From the NCBI GenBank assembly GCA_016934415.1, contig JAFGSW010000063.1, positions 84,043-148,042 on the forward strand: a stretch of DNA of 64,000 nt, in the 5' to 3' direction. This document shows positions 8,469 to 17,209 of this stretch, one piece after another. The notes below the pieces were generated by a model, which worked only from the letters and a program-made list of their open reading frames with translations, had not been told where the DNA came from and ran no database searches. A program made the translations under genes and the position numbers. Numbering within the stretch: position 1 is the stretch's first letter; the number at the start of each line of letters is the position of its first letter. The stretch is from Spirochaetales bacterium. Its GTDB lineage: Bacteria; Spirochaetota; Spirochaetia; SZUA-6; RPPD01.

Positions 8469-9131
8469 ATGAAAAGAGTGTTCTTCGCATTACTGTCACT
8501 GATCGCTCTGTGCCGTCCCGGTTTTACGGACGGCTCCACGGACTGGGTGGAAACGACCGATCGGAGCGACGATCCGGAGATCATCCGTCTCATGGACGAA
8601 AGCAATTTTTCTCGGAAGATCGAGCTGGCGAAGGCTCTCGGCGAGCGGCGGGACCCGTACGCGGCGGACATCATCGTCCATTATCTTTCCCTGTACCGGC
8701 ACAATCGCCGGTATGAACAAGATCTCGTGCTCTCGTCTATCCTCTCCGCCGTTTTTCCGCCGAAATCGGAGGAAGCGCGTCGAACGGCGCGGATCGAAGC
8801 GAACCGGGAGGCGATCGCCGATCTCATCGGCGAGTGCGACGGATTCGAAAGCGACGCTTTGAAAGCGGCCTGCATCCGCCTGGGCGTCGACGCGGGGATA
8901 GCCGGCATCGGCCCCTTGGCGGCCCGGGAGGGAGGCCGATTGGCATTGAGTCTGCGTAAAAATCGCGGGCTGGCGGATCGCGCTCAGACTGAGGAGATCC
9001 TCGCGATTCTGGAAGCGATCGGGCGCTTGGGAGTGAAGAACTTCGGCGGTCTACCGGCCGATTTCGCGCGCTTCTCCGGCGACAGGCGCATCGTGGAGCG
9101 CGCCCGGGCCGTGACGTCCACGCTTGAATGA
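8469..9131 (+). CDS. Secreted alpha-helical protein of unknown function
   Basis: 220 residues. A signal peptide (MKRVFFALLSLIALCRPGFTDG) is followed by an all-helical protein with HEAT-like character: repeated helices such as SRKIELAKALGERRDPYAADIIVHYL and EILAILEAIGRLGVKNFGG. No catalytic motif is visible. The RDPYAADIIVHYL segment resembles the spacing of PBS-lyase/HEAT scaffolds, so a periplasmic protein-protein scaffold is a guess. The ribosome site is weak, and the start codon sits in one arm of a 10-bp inverted repeat. It is convergent with the TPR-Clp gene and followed by a fold-back repeat. Confidence 0.7.
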   Translation: MKRVFFALLSLIALCRPGFTDGSTDWVETTDRSDDPEIIRLMDESNFSRKIELAKALGERRDPYAADIIVHYLSLYRHNRRYEQDLVLSSILSAVFPPKSEEARRTARIEANREAIADLIGECDGFESDALKAACIRLGVDAGIAGIGPLAAREGGRLALSLRKNRGLADRAQTEEILAILEAIGRLGVKNFGGLPADFARFSGDRRIVERARAVTSTLE

Positions 9132-9142
9132 AGATGGGAAGC

Positions 9143-9343
9143 TAAGGAATCCAGGAAACCAGGAAAAGAGGGGAATAACAGGGATTGGAGAAGGTCGGGA
9201 GCGAGGAAAGAGAAAAACTACGGATGCCTTTTCTTTCTTATCTCTCTTCGTATTCTTCAGCTTCCTTCGTGCTCTTCGTGTCCTCCCTCCCTCTGTGCCT
9301 GGTTCGCTTGAAGCTACGCTGCGAGATTCCTGATAAATTTTTT
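9143..9343. repeat. Fold-back intergenic repeat, class A (copy 1)
   Basis: The left arm at 9143-9170 has the CCAGGAAACCAGGAAAAG core. The right arm at about 9297-9340 contains CTACGCTGCGAGATTCCTG, the other arm type of this family. An internal class B unit (ACTACGGATG, about 9218) is present. It lies between convergent genes. Confidence 0.7.
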
Positions 9344-9356
9344 CTTCAGCGCCGCG

Positions 9357-12131
9357 TCAGCTGACCGCGATGCTGCCCTTTTCGCGGGTGACGTGGATGA
9401 CCTTTCTCTGCGGATTCAGGTACATGTGATTGGCGACCTCGCTTAAGACCTCCTTCTCGAAGGTCCGCTCGAGATTGCGCACCCCGTACGCGGCGCTGTA
9501 GCCGCGCTCGAGAATGGCGTCGATGAACACCGGGTCGAATTCGATCCGGATGCCTTTCCTGGCGAACGCTTTGACGGCCCGTTTGATGATGAGGTTGGTG
9601 AGGATGAGACGAGCCGTCTCCTTGGCGATGGGCTTGAAGAAAATGATCTCGTCGATGCGATTCAGGAATTCCTGCGGGAAAAACCGCGCCAGGTCGATCT
9701 TGGACTTCTCTCCTTCCGCGGTAAAACCGATGCCGGCCTCACCCCTTAATCCGACATTGCTCGTCATGACGACGGTCACGTTGGAAAAATAGATCACCCG
9801 GCCCTTGGTATCCGTGATCCGGCCCTCGTCGAAAATCTGTAGAAATAATTTGAGCACCTCGGGATGCGCCTTTTCCACCTCGTCCAGCAGGAGCAGCGAC
9901 GAAGGATTCTCGAGGATGACGCGGGAGAGGAGCGGCACGTCGTCATGCCCCACGTACCCGGGAGGCGAGCCGATGAGCTTGGCGGTCGCGTGGGACTCGG
10001 AATATTCGGCCAGGTTGATCGTAAGGCATTTGTCCTCGGCGCCGTAAAGAAACCGGGCGAGCTGGCGGGCGAGGTAGGTTTTACCGACGCCCGTGGGCCC
10101 GGCGAAGAGAAACACGCCGTCGGGCTGCTCGGGTTTGAGATCGAGTTTCTGTTTGGCGAGCCGCACGATGCGCGAAGTTCTTTCGATCGCTTCGTCCTGC
10201 CCGAAGATGCGCGCTTTCAGGAAGGTCTCCATGTGGAGCAGACGCTCGCCGTGATCGGATTCGATCTCGAGGAATTTCATGCCGACGAACTCGGCGATGA
10301 TCGCCTTCACCGTCGCGTCATCGAGGGACGTCTTCCCGTCGAGGGCGGCGCGCGAGCAGGCGTTTTCCAGTATGTCGATGGCTTTATCCGGAAAGACGCG
10401 GTTCTTGATCTCGTCGTCGGCGACGTTCACGATCAAGCGGAGCAACGAATCGTCGACTTCGAGGCGGTAGTGCTCGGAGATTTTACCGTGGAGCCCGTGA
10501 AGGATGCGATAGGTCGATTCCTTGTCGAGTTCCTCCACGTGGATCGGGTAAAAGCGCCTAAGAAACGCCTGGTCCTTCACGAAATGCTTGTTGTACTCCT
10601 CCGTGGTGGTGGCGCCGATGCAGCGCAGTTCGCCGCGGGCGAGGGCCGGCTTCAGGATATTGGCCGCGTCGAGACTCCCGTCAATCGTCTCGCCCGCGCC
10701 GAGCGCGGTGTGAATCTCGTCTATGAACAAGATGAGGTTTTCATTCTGGGTGACTTCTTCGACGATGCGGGACAGGCGCTTCTCGAAATCCCCGCGGAAC
10801 TGGGTGCCGGCCACGAGCATTCCCATGTTGATTTCGAGAATCTCCTTGTTCTTGAAATACTCGGGGACGTCGCCTTTCACGATCCGCTCGGCGATACCCT
10901 CCACGATCGCGGTTTTTCCCACCCCCGCCATCCCCACGATAAGCGGATTGTTCTTCTTGATTTTCAGGAGAACCTCGAGCACCGATCGGATCTCCTTCTC
11001 GCGCCCCAGGACGTCGAAAAGCCTGCCGTCCCGCGCCATCCGGGTGATGTTTCGTCCGAATTTTTCGGTATAGTACTGGGCCTCGGGCTGAACGACCGGC
11101 ATCGTCCGCGTCTGAGTCTCGCTCCCCCGGCCTCCCTCCTCTCCGCGGTCCGATTCCACCTTACCGAGCGATTCATTGCGGCGGCGATAAGTATCCGACG
11201 CGAGATCCTCGGCCTCCAGCGGCCGGGCGCTGGAAAGCTCGTCTCCCACCTCGCGTTCCAGACGGTTTTTCTCAACAAGGGCGTTCTCGTACGACGGATT
11301 GAGGGCGACGGCCCTTGAGAAAAGCGCGTACGCTTTGCCGTACTCCTCCCGGAAAGCGAATACGAGACCGAGGTTGTACAACGCATAGAGGTACTCGGGA
11401 TCGATTTCAAGGGCGCGCGCGTAATAGAACGAGGCCAGGCCGAAGTCCTGCGCGTCGTAATACATGATGCCGAGATTGTTGAGGGCGGGCACGTATTCGG
11501 GATCGCATTCAAGCGCTTTTTCCAGGTAGCGTTTTGAACCTTCGGCGTCACCTTCTTTCTTGCGGATGATCGCGAGGTTAAAGTAGGGGTACTTGTAGCC
11601 GGGGCAGAGGGAGGCGGCTCTTTGGAAACATTCTTCCGCCAGGCGGATCTCATCCCGATCGAGGTGGTAGAGCCCTATTTCATTCACGGCCGGATAGTAG
11701 TCCGGGTTGAGCGAAAGGGTTCGTTCGAACCAGGTTCTCGCTTCCTCCACTTTTTCAAGATTATTCGGATATCGTTGACGGAGCGCCAGCCCGATGTTGA
11801 AATAGGCCCAATAAAAATCCGGCTGCAGCTTGATCGCCTTCCGGTAACAATCGGACGCGGCTTCGTACTCTTTGAGATCGTAACGAACGTTCCCCAGATC
11901 GTTCCAGGTATTGACGTCCTCAGGGTTACTCTCCAGGCTTCGTTCGAAATACTCTGCCGCCTTCGTCCGCCGGTGACGCGCAAGCTCTATACGGGCCAGT
12001 TTTTGGAGGCTGGGCGCGTGTCGGGCATTGGAGGCCAGGATTTCACCATACAGCTTCTCCGCCTTTTCGTAATCGTTCTTGAAAAAGAACTGATTGGCGT
12101 CTTCCAGGAGCTTGTCGAGGTCGGTCTCCAT
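9357..12131 (-). CDS. TPR-ClpA/ClpC chimera: eight TPR units fused to a double AAA+ unfoldase
   Basis: 924 residues. Residues 1 to about 280 hold roughly eight TPR units (consensus W-LG-Y-A---Y--A--P). A charged linker follows to about 350, then two ClpA/B-type AAA+ modules. AAA1 has Walker A GMAGVGKT (about 400-407), Walker B ILFIDEIH, and [14 protein letters not shown] with the arginine-bearing RRFYPI. AAA2 has [21 protein letters not shown] and RNLER. The usual Clp N-domain is replaced by TPRs and no ClpB middle coiled coil is seen. In AAA2 a GIGF tripeptide loop (about residue 800) matches the IGF/IGL motif that docks ClpX/ClpA onto ClpP. I infer an unfoldase whose TPR array recruits substrates or partners. 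It has its own promoter and the start ATG follows AGGGGAAG. Confidence 0.9.
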   Translation of the reverse strand: METDLDKLLEDANQFFFKNDYEKAEKLYGEILASNARHAPSLQKLARIELARHRRTKAAEYFERSLESNPEDVNTWNDLGNVRYDLKEYEAASDCYRKAIKLQPDFYWAYFNIGLALRQRYPNNLEKVEEARTWFERTLSLNPDYYPAVNEIGLYHLDRDEIRLAEECFQRAASLCPGYKYPYFNLAIIRKKEGDAEGSKRYLEKALECDPEYVPALNNLGIMYYDAQDFGLASFYYARALEIDPEYLYALYNLGLVFAFREEYGKAYALFSRAVALNPSYENALVEKNRLEREVGDELSSARPLEAEDLASDTYRRRNESLGKVESDRGEEGGRGSETQTRTMPVVQPEAQYYTEKFGRNITRMARDGRLFDVLGREKEIRSVLEVLLKIKKNNPLIVGMAGVGKTAIVEGIAERIVKGDVPEYFKNKEILEINMGMLVAGTQFRGDFEKRLSRIVEEVTQNENLILFIDEIHTALGAGETIDGSLDAANILKPALARGELRCIGATTTEEYNKHFVKDQAFLRRFYPIHVEELDKESTYRILHGLHGKISEHYRLEVDDSLLRLIVNVADDEIKNRVFPDKAIDILENACSRAALDGKTSLDDATVKAIIAEFVGMKFLEIESDHGERLLHMETFLKARIFGQDEAIERTSRIVRLAKQKLDLKPEQPDGVFLFAGPTGVGKTYLARQLARFLYGAEDKCLTINLAEYSESHATAKLIGSPPGYVGHDDVPLLSRVILENPSSLLLLDEVEKAHPEVLKLFLQIFDEGRITDTKGRVIYFSNVTVVMTSNVGLRGEAGIGFTAEGEKSKIDLARFFPQEFLNRIDEIIFFKPIAKETARLILTNLIIKRAVKAFARKGIRIEFDPVFIDAILERGYSAAYGVRNLERTFEKEVLSEVANHMYLNPQRKVIHVTREKGSIAVS

Positions 12132-12146
12132 AGGCTTCCCCTACAG

Positions 12147-12176
12147 AGTATAGGAAAAAAGACGGTGCGCCCGCAA
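12147..12176 (-). promoter_or_regulatory. Promoter of the TPR-Clp gene
   Basis: On the minus strand TTGCGG (12171-12176), an 18-nt spacer and TATACT (12147-12152) lie about 16 nt before the ATG at 12131. The leader would be very short but includes a GGGGAA ribosome site. It is a standard sigma70-type site, not a heat-shock type. Confidence 0.5.
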
Positions 12177-12226
12177 CTTTTTTTACTTGTCGTCGCCTTT
12201 CTATTATTTGACTTCATTCCCGAAGA

Positions 12227-12357
12227 ATTTATAAGGAAGCCAGGATATTCAGGAAACCAGGAAAAGAAAGAATAGAGCTAAAAGATGGTAGTAAATTTAT
12301 ATGCAGTATTAAAAGGCACTCTTTTCTTGGTTTCCTGTAATTCCGGGTTTCCTTATT
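12227..12357. repeat. Fold-back intergenic repeat, class A (copy 2)
   Basis: The left arm TATAAGGAAGCCAGG starts near 12230 and the right arm ends at 12357 (TTTCCTGT...GGTTTCCTTAT). The centre is AT-rich (TAGTAAATTTATATGCAG). The right end supplies the TAA stop codon of the neighbouring minus-strand aminopeptidase gene at 12353-12355. Confidence 0.85.
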
Positions 12358-13417
12358 GAATTTTATCCCTCTGGCCCGACTCGATAAACGCCCGGAGGTC
12401 GTCGAGGGGGTGCTTGGAATCGCGCGCGATGCGTTTGGCGTACGATACGAAGAGGGCGAGATTGTTATGACACAGGGCGAAAAGCGAGGCGAAATCGCCC
12501 GACTGTTCGGTGTAATTCATATTGGTCATGATGACGGCATTGTTGACGTTCACTTTCGGAAAGCGTCGGTACAGCGCGGTCTTGAATCGTTCCTCATATC
12601 GCTCGGCGAATTCCTTTTTCCAGGAATCGATGATGTCCGCCTTTTGCTTCAGTTTTTCCTCATCCGGCGTTTTATGACCGTACGCGGCATTGAGCCTTTC
12701 GTATAAAACCCGTACCGTCGTCGCGAAGGCGCGCGCGTCGTGGTCGAGCGAGAGGGCCGTTCGGTATTCATCGCTCTCTTCGCCGAATTTCTCCTTGATG
12801 TATTCGCGCATTCCCTCCTTCCCCACGAAATTGGCAAGGTTCTCATTGAAGGTGGCCTGCCCCGTAATGAATACCGTGGCATGGGTCTGCTCGTGAGTGA
12901 TGAGCTCGGCCAGCGCGTAATCGGGGTAATGTTGCATGAAGGAGAAAACGGGATCTGAAAGGAGTCCCAGCGTGCTGAACGCGTCCACCGGCCGCACATA
13001 CACGTCCTGGCCTTCTTCCTTGAGAAGACGCGCTTCGCGTTCGGCTTCATCGGCGTCGAAAAAGCCCTGATAGGGGAGTCGACCCACGAATAAATAGTCC
13101 CATACGTACTGGCGGAACGAAAGCCGGTCGCAGGCCGAGACGACCGCGGCCAGGTATTTGCGGTTAATGCGGATATAGCTCGTGTAATTGGCATTGTCGG
13201 CCAAACCGAAGCGGGTGACTGCGAACCGCTTGATCTCCCTGACCTTGAGGAGCAGCGTGCGTTCGGACGGGGAGAGGTCCTGCCCCGCCAGGGCCCGGTC
13301 GATGTCCTCCCCAGAAGCGTAGATGTCAAGGAGCACCGCCCCTTCCCGAATGTAATAACATTGGGAGAGGAGCGTGACCATGCCGAAAATGACAAGGGCG
13401 ATCGCGATTTTTTTCAT
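12353..13417 (-). CDS. Predicted lipoprotein aminopeptidase (PF10023-type zinc protease)
   Basis: 354 residues. The signal peptide ends in a lipobox (LLSQC, Cys about 20), so it is probably anchored in a membrane. The body matches the uncharacterised predicted-aminopeptidase family PF10023 (formerly DUF2265): FAVTRFGLADNANYTSYI near residue 70, then PYQGFFD, the zinc motif HEQTHAT and a downstream FNENLANFVG, whose Glu is a likely third ligand. Substrates are unknown. The start MKKIAIALV is clear from the signal peptide. The stop codon TAA coincides with the end of the adjacent fold-back repeat. It lies 36 nt from thyX on the same strand, but the two functions are not obviously linked. Confidence 0.85.
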   Translation of the reverse strand: MKKIAIALVIFGMVTLLSQCYYIREGAVLLDIYASGEDIDRALAGQDLSPSERTLLLKVREIKRFAVTRFGLADNANYTSYIRINRKYLAAVVSACDRLSFRQYVWDYLFVGRLPYQGFFDADEAEREARLLKEEGQDVYVRPVDAFSTLGLLSDPVFSFMQHYPDYALAELITHEQTHATVFITGQATFNENLANFVGKEGMREYIKEKFGEESDEYRTALSLDHDARAFATTVRVLYERLNAAYGHKTPDEEKLKQKADIIDSWKKEFAERYEERFKTALYRRFPKVNVNNAVIMTNMNYTEQSGDFASLFALCHNNLALFVSYAKRIARDSKHPLDDLRAFIESGQRDKIQ

Positions 13418-13453
13418 CTCCGTGTCCTTCTGAAGTGAAGTTGCCGCTGGGGT

Positions 13454-14257
13454 TCACACCTTCCGGTGCTCGAACACCCACGCCCCCGTGGCCTCGTCGC
13501 GCGTCATGTCCTGAAAGACCGCGGGATACTCGCTCTTCAAAACGGCGGCCATTTCCCCCACCACCAGGCGAATCTCCTCCTCGGCCGCCTCATTGGTCCG
13601 GGCGGCGATGATGTGGCGATAGGCGCGGAGATTGCCCGTCACCATGATGGTCGTGCCCAACCCCTGGGGCGCCAGACGGCGGAAGAGCGAGGTGAGCTCT
13701 TTCTTCGTCTTGAAGTCCTTCATGTGCCCGACGTCGAAGAGGCCCGCCAGTTCCTTCTGCACGGATTCGAGAAATCCCGCCACCTCTTCGAACCTCTTCA
13801 GGGCGTCCGGGTTCCGCTCAAGCGCCCGGGGAAACCAGAAACCCAGGTCGTCGAGGCGGACGTAGCGCAGGCTCTCCTGGCTGAACGCCATGCCGGCGCG
13901 GTGCCGTACCAGCTCATGCGTGAGGACGCGCGACACGTCCTTGAGTATAAAAGTGGCCGAAACGTGCTCCAGCACCGATCCGTGACCGTGCGCCAGCAGG
14001 TTGGCGATGTATTCCCGCGCGCCTCCCCGCACCCTTACGACATTGGGATTGGTTCCCTCCGGGATCTCCGGATCGTATTCCTGCCAGCTGCGGTAGCAAA
14101 TTCTCCCGGCCGCCTCGATCAGGGTCTCGCCCCCGGGCGTTCCCTCGCCGGGTTTCCAGGCCGGACCGCCGATGTCGGCGATGTAGGCCAGCAGATTTTC
14201 CGAAAGCAGCTCGGTCTTGGCGACCAGATAGACTTTTGGTTGTACGATGTTCCGCAC
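13454..14257 (-). CDS. thyX: Flavin-dependent thymidylate synthase
   Basis: 267 residues from a GTG start. The ThyX signature RHRAGMAFSQESLRY matches RHR-x7-S, and HGHGSVLEHVSATF supplies the FAD/dUMP-binding histidines. The enzyme makes dTMP from dUMP with methylene-tetrahydrofolate and FADH2, replacing ThyA. I placed the start at GTG 14257 because GGAGG lies 8 nt upstream; an earlier in-frame GTG at 14293 has no ribosome site. It belongs to the longer, divergent ThyX branch, with an extra helical insert at about residues 130-180. Thymidylate synthesis here is probably tied to folK in the recA cluster. Confidence 0.95.
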   Translation of the reverse strand: MRNIVQPKVYLVAKTELLSENLLAYIADIGGPAWKPGEGTPGGETLIEAAGRICYRSWQEYDPEIPEGTNPNVVRVRGGAREYIANLLAHGHGSVLEHVSATFILKDVSRVLTHELVRHRAGMAFSQESLRYVRLDDLGFWFPRALERNPDALKRFEEVAGFLESVQKELAGLFDVGHMKDFKTKKELTSLFRRLAPQGLGTTIMVTGNLRAYRHIIAARTNEAAEEEIRLVVGEMAAVLKSEYPAVFQDMTRDEATGAWVFEHRKV

Positions 14258-14426
14258 GCCATCCCCCTCCGATATTCCACAGCAGTGTACCACAAGACTC
14301 TGCTGCTGGGAAAGCCGTGAGGGCTCACCCGGATTCGGTGACGAAAATAGGATTTTTCATCTCGGTTTTTTTTTCGTACATTGAAAGCAATATTCAATGA
14401 GCGTGCTTCGCCGAAAGGAATGAAAA

Positions 14427-14951
14427 ATGGCCGATTCAAAGGCGATGGAAACCGCGTATTTCGGCGGCGGATGCTTCTGGTGCATTGAAGCGGTTTTCCG
14501 AGACCGGCCCGGAGTGGATGAAGTCGTGTCCGGCTACGCGGGCGGCGGAACGCGCGATCCGAGCTACGAGGAGGTCTGCACCGGAACGACCGGACACGCG
14601 GAGACGGTTAAAATCGTTTTCGACCCCGCACTCGTTTCCTATGAATCGCTCCTCGAGCTTTTTTTCAAAGCGCACGACCCCACGACCCCGAACCGCCAGG
14701 GCGCCGACGTGGGCACGCAATATCGATCGGTGATCTTCTACACGAGTGATGCCCAGAGAAGAACGGCCGAAAAGGCGATCCGGGAGGCGTCGGCCGCGTA
14801 CCGCCGTCAGGCGGTCACCGAATTGAAACCGTTCAGGGAATTTTTCAAAGCGGAGGAATATCATCAGGATTACTTCCGGAAAAATCCGGGACAGGGGTAT
14901 TGCGCCGTTGTCATCAGGCCCAAGCTTCAAAAACTCGGTATCATACCCTAA
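14427..14951 (+). CDS. msrA: Peptide-methionine (S)-S-oxide reductase
   Basis: 174 residues. The catalytic motif GCFWC (nucleophile Cys16) is followed by SGYAGG, GHAETV and YRSVIF. The C-terminal half keeps EYHQDYFRKNPGQGYC with the recycling cysteine. It repairs methionine-S-sulfoxide in proteins using thioredoxin. The start has AAGGAATG just upstream. There is no fused MsrB domain. It converges with and overlaps the barrel-protein gene by 4 nt. Reductive repair fits an organism sensitive to oxygen. Confidence 0.97.
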   Translation: MADSKAMETAYFGGGCFWCIEAVFRDRPGVDEVVSGYAGGGTRDPSYEEVCTGTTGHAETVKIVFDPALVSYESLLELFFKAHDPTTPNRQGADVGTQYRSVIFYTSDAQRRTAEKAIREASAAYRRQAVTELKPFREFFKAEEYHQDYFRKNPGQGYCAVVIRPKLQKLGIIP

Positions 14952-15484
14952 AAAAGACCGATGCGGGCGCCCAAGCCGAAATAGAACAAGCCCGGGTCCC
15001 CGAACACATAACCGCCTTTGAGAAACAGATTGTTTATCGTTCCCCACCCTATTTTTACGCCCGCGTCGGGCAGGAGGGCAAAGGAAAAATCGCCGATATA
15101 GACGATTCCTCCGGTGAGATTCGCCCCCCCCAGGTAGACCGCTCCTCCATAGAGCTGGATCGTGAAAGTACCAAGGAATACCAGCGCCGTAAGGTGCAAA
15201 GGGAACTGTACATCGATTCGATCGAACCCCGAATCGGTCAGGTTTTCCTTGTGAAACCCGAACGCGGCGCCCAATTCCGCACCCAGATAGAAGGTGGAAC
15301 CGAGATGGACGAGAAAATCGATTCCCAGTCCGTAACGGAGGTTCCAGAGCGAAAACTCACCGGGAAGAACGCTGTAATCGACTCCCAGCTGCATCCCGAA
15401 CGACACCGGCGGGTTTTTTTCCTCCGCCCCCGCGAGCTGGGCCGCGGTCGCGACGATCACCATCGCCAAAAAGAACCGTTTCAA
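14948..15484 (-). CDS. Small outer-membrane beta-barrel-like protein
   Basis: 178 residues. A signal peptide (MKRFFLAMVIVATAAQLAGA) is followed by alternating amphipathic strands rich in Gly and aromatics (LRYGLGIDFLVHLG, FYLGAELGAAFGFH, TIQLYGGAVYLGG), ending in Phe as barrel proteins usually do (GLGARIGLF). I infer an eight-stranded or similar barrel. Translation probably starts at TTG 15484, because GGAGG lies 7 nt upstream. It is convergent with msrA, overlapping it by 4 nt. A perfect 16-bp palindrome lies about 115 nt upstream of the start. Its function is unknown. Confidence 0.75.
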   Translation of the reverse strand: MKRFFLAMVIVATAAQLAGAEEKNPPVSFGMQLGVDYSVLPGEFSLWNLRYGLGIDFLVHLGSTFYLGAELGAAFGFHKENLTDSGFDRIDVQFPLHLTALVFLGTFTIQLYGGAVYLGGANLTGGIVYIGDFSFALLPDAGVKIGWGTINNLFLKGGYVFGDPGLFYFGLGARIGLF

Positions 15485-15597
15485 CTCAAAACCTCCACAG
15501 TAGAATATATACTCAATAACTACGGTTTTCTATTTCCGTTGTCGACAGCATACCATATCTTTTTATATTATAAGGAAAAGGAAACCATTATTATTCG

Positions 15598-15631
15598 TCT
15601 ATACTGAAAATCACCTGATTTTCAGTATAGA
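15598..15631. other. Perfect 16-bp inverted repeat with a 2-nt centre
   Basis: The left arm (15598-15613, beginning TCTATACTGAAA) is exactly complementary to the right arm (15616-15631, ending TTTCAGTATAGA), with CC between them. It sits upstream of the barrel gene and downstream of the FemAB-like gene. There is no U-tract, so it is not a standard terminator. It could be an operator or a cruciform-forming site. Confidence 0.7.
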
Positions 15632-15691
15632 TTACCTCGGCCGCTTTTTCTACCTTATCGTGAAGCGTGAAAAATCCTTCGAGCCGTGCGT

Positions 15692-16915
15692 TCAATGATT
15701 GACGTTATGCATGAATTTTTTTTGAACGACCGCTTCGTTGAGATCGCGAATCATCTTCCGCGTGCGCGCGTTCAGTTTTTCGATGTTGTTTTGAAACAGG
15801 ATTTCCAGGCGCGGGTCCAGAAAGCGGTGGAGACTCGATCCTGATACCGCCCGAAAACCGCGCAGCACCTTGTGCTCGCCGCCGATTCCGGGATCGAACC
15901 GCCGGATGCCCCGCGTAATGGCCCACCTGACGGGCGCGTAGTAACAGACGTTGAAATGCAGCTCCGGCACGTACTCCCCGGATCCCCAATACCGGCCCCA
16001 GAGTTTCTCACCCTTGTGCAGCAGCAGCGCCATGCCCAATGGCGTATCCGTGCGGTCCGCGAAGGCGCACGAGACGACCAACCGGTGACGGAACACCCGG
16101 AACAAGCCGCGGAAAAAATCCTCGGTGAGGTAGCGGGCAGCCCAAAATCCGAATTTCTCATTGGTGGCGAGGTAATACCGAAACATGATTGCATGCCAGG
16201 CGGGCGGGATCTCGTTGCCCGAAAGCACCCGGACGGTGACGCCCCGCTCGGCCAGGCTTTTCTCCTCACGCCGGATATTGCGCCGTCCGTTTTTCGAAAA
16301 AACCGAAAGAAAATCCTCGAACGTCGCGTACCCCCGGTTTTCCCATACGTAACAGGGGTGTTCCCAATGGGCGAATCCCTCCCGTCGCAACGGTTCCACC
16401 CAATCGTCATGCAGGTACTGGAAATGAATCCCGGCCAGCCCCTCCTCCCGGCAGCGCCGCACGATTTCGCCGCAGAGGGCGGAAGTGGTTTCGCGCCGGT
16501 TCAAATCAGGCGCGATCATGAACTGGAAAGCGGCCGCCGGCGTCACCGGGCTCATGCCCACCAGCTTGGGGAAATACGGGGTGCGCAAGGCGCCGGCCGC
16601 CTCGGCCCAGAAATAATCCCAGATGAACTCACCCTCGCTGTGGGATTTCCTGTATAAGGGACACGCGGCCGCCGGCTTCCCGTCGCGATAGGCGAGCAGG
16701 AAGCGCGGCTCCCAGCCGGTCTCAGCCGTCACCGAACCCGATGATTCCAGGAGGGACAGCCAGTCGTATTCGAGAAACGGCGTGTCGAGGGGGGCGGCCA
16801 ACTCGTCCCAGACGCTTTTCTCAATCTCGAGAATCGATCCCACCCATTTGAATTCCAATTGCCCGGCGACTTTCATCCCCTCTAATGTAATATGGTTTCC
16901 ATGAAAGTGAAACAC
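15692..16915 (-). CDS. FemAB-like GNAT acyltransferase (COG3146 type)
   Basis: About 407 residues with two GNAT-like halves. Signatures of the uncharacterised PF04339 family are present: FLEYDWLSLLESSGSV, GEFIWDYFWAEAA, YYPKL-like YFPKLVGMSPVTP, GRRNIRREEKSL, and near the end LHFNVCYYAPVRWAITRGIRRFDPGIGGEHKVLRGF. The PGIGGEHK-RGF stretch is the most conserved. Substrates are not known; relatives are suggested to transfer acyl or amino-acyl groups. The start is uncertain: GTG 16915 has a weak GGAG about 10 nt upstream, while ATG 16876 is directly preceded by GAGGGG with almost no spacer. It is followed on its 3' side by the 16-bp palindrome. Confidence 0.8.
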   Translation of the reverse strand: MFHFHGNHITLEGMKVAGQLEFKWVGSILEIEKSVWDELAAPLDTPFLEYDWLSLLESSGSVTAETGWEPRFLLAYRDGKPAAACPLYRKSHSEGEFIWDYFWAEAAGALRTPYFPKLVGMSPVTPAAAFQFMIAPDLNRRETTSALCGEIVRRCREEGLAGIHFQYLHDDWVEPLRREGFAHWEHPCYVWENRGYATFEDFLSVFSKNGRRNIRREEKSLAERGVTVRVLSGNEIPPAWHAIMFRYYLATNEKFGFWAARYLTEDFFRGLFRVFRHRLVVSCAFADRTDTPLGMALLLHKGEKLWGRYWGSGEYVPELHFNVCYYAPVRWAITRGIRRFDPGIGGEHKVLRGFRAVSGSSLHRFLDPRLEILFQNNIEKLNARTRKMIRDLNEAVVQKKFMHNVNH

Positions 16916-16931
16916 TCTTCAAACTCCGCTT

Positions 16932-17167
16932 GAGGAATATCATCAGGCTTCTCGCAGCGAAGCTCCGAGCGAGCCTGGAAAAAAGGGAAACCAGGATTGG
17001 GGAAAAAGAAGAACTACGGATAAACGCGGATGAAGGAAGGCGGAAAATGTATAATTTTAACTTAATAATTTGCGCATATTATAATATTTTTACAGCTACT
17101 CTCTTCCCTGCTTCCTTTTCTTGTCTTCACATTCCCGGTTTCCGGCCATTCATGGTTTCCTTATCGA
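16932..17167. repeat. Fold-back intergenic repeat, classes A and B combined (copy 3)
   Basis: The left arm contains CTCGCAGCGAAGCTCCGAGC and GGGAAACCAGG. A class B unit (AACTACGGATAAACGCGGAT) follows near 17010, then an AT-rich centre. The right arm near 17131-17167 has CCCGGTTTCCGG and TGGTTTCCTTATCGAT. Confidence 0.75.
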
Positions 17168-17209
17168 TCTTCCTAACCGGTCTTGTCCCGAAACGATTTT
17201 CCCATTACC

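Noticed and set aside
14258-14293. Upstream start of thyX at GTG 14293
   Set aside because: No ribosome site, while GTG 14257 has GGAGG at the right distance and fits the family N-terminus.
14379-14398. ATTGAA-N7-TTCAAT palindrome before msrA
   Set aside because: Only 6 bp per arm in AT-rich DNA, which is likely by chance.
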